Below, piece by piece: positions 59,762-64,000 of a stretch of DNA of 64,000 nt. The number at the start of each line of letters is the position of its first letter. The first letter of the stretch is position 1. The position numbers and the translations under genes are program-made. Source of the stretch: Flaccisagitta enflata (taxonomy: Eukaryota; Chaetognatha; Sagittoidea; Aphragmophora); NCBI GenBank assembly GCA_965153355.1, contig OZ231127.1:14694001-14758000 (forward strand). Direction: 5' to 3'. The notes below the pieces were generated by a model, which made no database searches, was not told where the DNA came from, and saw only the letters and a program-made list of their open reading frames with translations.

Positions 59762-62700
59762 AGCGCCAGAACAAACCTGTCAAGAGAAGCGGCTCCGTGA
59801 AGGCGAATCATCGGCGCGTCGCCCCCGAGTCAAATCATAGAAGAGCAGAACTCAAACGATATCTGAGCGAGCTGCGCCAAGAAAGACCAGAAGCTTGGGA
59901 ATGGATAAAGAGAGTTGTAAAGGATGCGCCGAGGTTGGCCAAAAAGCAAACAGACCAACTTGAAACAATGGATGAAGATGTAGAAGACAAGTCCCAAAGC
60001 AAACGAAACATGTTCAAACGGATCAACGAGCCAATTGGAGAGAGAGAGACGAAGGCAGAATTGATCAAAACGTATATTGATGAAGTTGAGGCAATCAAAG
60101 AGGCGATATTGGAACCAGAAGAGAGCACACCGCCGATTCCGCGCAGGGAAGAAACGATAAGAATGACGGAGGAAGAAAATGATTTGCCAGATAAGGAGCA
60201 ACGGGGTATGAATGAGGCGACTGAAAGAATTGCTGACAAGGAAACAGTAAGACGCTCAGAGGGAGAAGAAGAACAGGTGGCAGATGAGGCGGTTGCAGTA
60301 GAGAAGAAGAGAAAGGAAGAAAAAGATGCCACAAAATACGCCCAACTGATTAAGAGAGTCCTGGATAGCGAATTTGATGATGAGGCAAAGAGAAGATATA
60401 TGCGACTGATCATAAGGTCTATGGATGGAATGGCGAATGAGAGAATCATGGGAGATAGAGATATAGATGAAAGAGACATGGAGGACCACTTCGAAGGTGA
60501 AGTCAATCTGGATAGAGAGCTTAGAAGTGAACTAAATGACACCCTTCTGCAGAATTCAACGAAGGTGGCGGTTCCTACTGAGGCAGTTACTGAGCCAACC
60601 AATATTACAGCAGGCACAACAGTTGCATCAAATTTGACTGTTGCTGCATCCACTGTGCAAGCCTCAAATGAAGGAGTTGTGTCAACAACAAGCTCAACTG
60701 ATGCACCAAATATGAACTCAACTTCACCAACTTCTGAGAGTGAAGTTGTCACCAAAATCCCAGGCAATGATTCTTCAATTTTATCTTCAACACAAGGAAA
60801 CACTGAACAAGAAGCGCCAACCACCGCATCAACAAATAATGGTGTTACTTCTAAAGCAGCAGAGGTTATAACTATACAGCCAAGTAATACCACACAAACG
60901 ATACAAACAGGGACTGTAGCCACATCAAACAATGTTGCAGCTACCAATACACCAGAGGTCCTAACAGCACAGCCAAGTCATACCACTCAAGTGACACCTG
61001 AAGTGACCAAACAAGGGTCTGCCACCATTGAAACCACATCAAATGATACTATCACGACTAAAACACCTGAGGTTCAAACAAAGGTTGAAACTGAGATTGT
61101 AACAAAGGTTACAACCAAAACACCAGCGAATCTGACTGTTGAAGCATCTACTGCACAAGCACAAAATGGAGATGTTGTGTCAACAACAAGCTCAGCTGAT
61201 GTTGCACCTAACTTAACCACACAAACTGTTAAGAGTGAGGTTGTAACCAAAGTCCCTGGGAAAGATTCTTCAATTCCTCATTCAACAACCGCAGAGGCAC
61301 AGCCAAGTAATACAACACAAGTGACACATACAGTGACCAAACAAGATGCTGCAATAATCAAAGCCACATCAAACAATGCTGTAACCACTGGTGTCACAGA
61401 GGTCGTTACTGAGATTATAACCACAACACCATCAAATCTGATTGTTGAAGCATCCACTGCACAAGCACTGAATGAAGGAGCAGTGTCAACAACAAGCTCA
61501 GCTAATGTTATTGCATCAAACTTGAACTCAACGGCACCAACTGCTAAAAGTGAAGTAGAGACTGAATCGACAACTGCATCAACAAAAAATGCTGCAACTT
61601 CTAAAGCAGCAGAGGTAACAACAATACAACCAGGTCATACCACACAAGCACTACATACAGAAACTGATGCCACATCAAATAATGTTATGTCTACCAAAAC
61701 GCCAGAGGTTGTAACAGCAAGCGATACAACACAAGTGACACCTGCAGTTACCAAACAAGGTACTGCGACAATCAAAGCCACATCAAATGATTCAGCGACC
61801 ACTAAAATACCAGAGGTTATGACTGAGGGAAAAACAGAGGTTGTAACAGAGATTGTAACCAAAACACCATCAAATCTGACCGTTGAAGCATCTAGCGCAC
61901 AAGAACCAAATAAAGGAATTGTGTCAACAACAAGCTCAGCAGATTTGGTTGCACCAAAGCTAAACTCAACTGCACCAACGGCTGAGAGTAATACTGTCAC
62001 CCAAGTCTCAGGAAATGATTCTTCAATTCAACATACAACACAAGTGACAGAGGTAGTGACTGAATTAACAACCACATCAATGAATAATGCTGCAACTACC
62101 AAAGCAGCAGAGGTTATAACAATACAGCCAGAAAGTACCACGCAAGTGATGCATGCAGAGACTGAATCAGAGGTCAAAACAGTACAGCCAAGTGGTACTC
62201 CAACTGTTACACAAATTTTGACAGACCAAGGGGCACAAACAACTTTGGCCAAAACTGAAGTCACTACTACTAAAACACCAGAGGTCATTGCTGCACAATC
62301 AAATGTTACAACAAAAGTGACAAATGCAGTGACTGACCAAAGTGCATCTAATACTGAAGCCACAACTAATAATGCTGTGACTACTGAAACATCAGAGCTA
62401 AAAACAACAGTAGATTCAACTGAATTACCTGCAACAGCAACAGCTGTGGTCTTTGTAGACACAAAGTCACCTTCAACACAGGTTAATGAGATACAGACCA
62501 CAACCATGAAAACAAAACTTCCATCAAGTGCATCCACTGAATCACCCACAAAGAGTTCAACAGATTCTGAGGCTGTCACAAAAATGAATCCATACACCAC
62601 AGAAACAGTCAATGTCACACCTATTGAGTCGTCCACAGCAGAAAATACACAAAAATCACAGCCAGAAAGTGAGACACCTGAAGTCACAACACTCGTATCT

Positions 62701-63406
62701 GCCACTACCAATATTCCTCATACCAATTCATCATTAGGAGTTGAAGTAACAACAAAAACAGTTACAAACCGACCTTCAACCCATTCAAATGATGTCCAAT
62801 CCACAACCAAAATAACACAACCTGAGGAAAATCTATCCACAGAGACAAATGAGGCAACCACCTTGAATGAAAAGTTTGCAACAACTCATGAAACTGTCAC
62901 TTCCAGAGTGCAATCACTAGTTCAAACAACTGCTACTGTACAAACAAAACCGGAAATCGAGTCCTCATCAACACAAGCATCACATTTACAAACTCAGGCT
63001 CAATCCACAGTGATTCCCACTACCAGCTCCGCAACTCTTTTGACCACTCCTACTCCTCTTTGTCCATGTAAGAATGGAGGTTCATGTGATGAAAGGAGTG
63101 GTAATTGCATTTGCAAGGAAGGGTTCAAGGGAACTCATTGTCAGATTGAGGTACTGGAGATCAAGTTTTCCATTGGAGGTAATAACTCCTTTGCTCTTGT
63201 TCCTAAAAACGAAACAGAATTGCAAAAATTGAAGGATAGTATTTCTGCAAAATTGTCTGAAACCCTCTCGGCAAAAGTGACAGTTACAAAGCTGGAACAG
63301 GGAAGTATCAAGATCACTGCGGATGTGGAGGCCAAGGCAAACGAGACAAAAGAAATATCAGAGAAAATGGAGGCAGAAGTAAAAAATGAAACAATTGTTA
63401 TTCAAG
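59762..63406 (+). CDS. Mucin-like protein with EGF and SEA-like region, large exon
   Basis: One 3.6-kb exon of an extracellular or membrane mucin-type protein. The frame is open from the acceptor CACACACAG (phase 1 entry) to the perfect donor CAAG|GTATGT (phase 1 exit). No in-frame ATG opens it, so signal peptide and start lie upstream. Counting from codon 59797: residues 1-255 are charged and helical with dibasic sites; 260-1085 are Thr/Ser-rich with many N-x-S/T sites, i.e. a heavily glycosylated stalk. The stalk contains four diverged repeats starting N-L-T-V-E-A-S-T-A-Q-A (60631, 61129, 61435, 61873). Six cysteines at 1089-1115 (CPCKNGGSC...CICKEGFKGTHC) make an EGF-like module. 1120-1211 is Cys-free with GSIKITADV, resembling an SEA domain. 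Family assignment beyond 'EGF-mucin' is not possible. Confidence 0.85.
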
Positions 63407-63586
63407 GTATGTTCAGAGTTGTAATTAAATGATGCAAACAGGAATTTACAAAAAATAGCAAATAGATAAACTATCATCATAAAAAGTTCTATGCTTACTA
63501 TTCGGGTTTTCTCATAAACAATTTGTAATTCATATCACACTTTTAATGGCAATTTATAAACTATAATTTCGATGTTCTCTTTTCAG
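63407..63586 (+). other. 180-bp intron of the mucin-like gene
   Basis: GTATGT donor, TTCTCTTTTCAG acceptor, phase 1 on both sides. Reading through it would add only seven residues before TGA. Confidence 0.85.
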
Positions 63587-63736
63587 TTGGCAATGTGGAC
63601 CTTTTTCCAATTCCCACTTCATATTCGGATGACAGCAAGTTTTTGGAATGTCAAAAGACTTGCAAAGGAAAGTGCAACAGGGCAACAGGACATTGCAACT
63701 GTAACAAGTACCAATTGGGAAAATATTGCGAAAAAG
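63587..63736 (+). CDS. Mucin-like protein, second EGF-like exon
   Basis: A symmetrical phase 1-1 exon, the standard unit of EGF shuffling. Spliced to the preceding exon it reads VIQ-VGNVDLFPIPTSYSDD, then six cysteines spaced 3-3-6-1-8 (CQKTCKGKCNRATGHCNC then NKYQLGKYC). The spacing between the fourth and sixth cysteines is the same as in the EGF module of the large exon. It ends at AAAAG|GTAAGA. The aromatic/Gly pattern after C5 is reduced (YQLGKY), so calcium binding is not expected. Further exons must follow outside the window. Confidence 0.85.
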
Positions 63737-64000
63737 GTAAGAATTAGCAAAAAATGTTTTTTCAGCATCATTACTGATTAACAATTTTGAATAACATTAC
63801 CGATGAAATCCTGAATATTAGTGGGTCAGTAAAGAACTCAGTAATGGGTGCGGTAGTGTGATAGAAAATGTAACAGTTGTCAGAATACTATTTTGGCTTA
63901 AAAGAACAAATTATTCCCTTACTCAATAGAACAACGCCTCACCCAAAAAGCAACAATTTTAGGCATTCTAATTTTTATGCTTCATGGGTGCAACTTGAGT
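63737..64000 (+). other. Intron of the mucin-like gene, running off the window
   Basis: AT-rich sequence after the GTAAGA donor. No further exon seen. Confidence 0.6.

Noticed and set aside
59835-60947. 370-codon minus-strand frame opposite the mucin-like exon
   Set aside because: Complement of a Thr/Ser-rich coding strand; the plus strand has matching splice phases, EGF cysteines and N-glycosylation sites.

Overview
This is a repeat-saturated stretch of a eukaryotic, almost certainly animal, nuclear genome. The evidence is GT-AG introns with consistent phases, an SH3 exon that reads as the C-terminus of drebrin-like protein, an extracellular mucin/EGF gene with phase-1 exons, and no bacterial gene organisation. 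The many short non-autonomous transposons and the GTCC-cored, hairpin-ended elements resemble the pearl/HINE class known from molluscs and other invertebrates. A marine invertebrate is plausible, but the species cannot be fixed from the sequence.

Region by region. 1-1.2 kb holds the last exon of a plus-strand drebrin-like gene. 3.4-10.3 kb is a graveyard of MITEs, most with readable target-site duplications. 11.2-22.6 kb holds four phase-compatible exons of an unrecognised minus-strand gene rich in Ser, Ala and Gly; its largest intron is about 8.9 kb and is full of microsatellites and hairpin-ended elements. Weaker candidate exons lie upstream at 27-30 kb. 22.9-31.3 kb holds degenerate minisatellites, a 1-kb imperfect palindrome, a pair of paralogous segments carrying different insertions, and more MITEs. 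31.4-32.5 kb is about 1 kb of TTTC and CT microsatellite, followed by a very regular 80-bp minisatellite at 32.8-34.4 kb. 34.87-47.51 kb is bounded by two 495-bp direct repeats that differ at two positions, and the whole block abuts TG microsatellite on both outer sides. It looks like a large, mostly non-coding LTR-like element. 47.5-59.3 kb is more microsatellite, element remnants and an 81-bp minisatellite. 59.76-63.74 kb is the best gene here: one 3.6-kb exon plus a short exon of a secreted or membrane mucin-like protein with EGF modules.

There is no functional gene cluster. The genes appear unrelated. The interest lies in the transposable-element archaeology (nesting, empty sites, a putative LTR-like element without recognisable polymerase) and in the two minisatellites. 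Exon boundaries were inferred by eye from splice motifs and phase. Names of transposon superfamilies rest on terminal-repeat and target-duplication form, not on transposase genes; none was seen.
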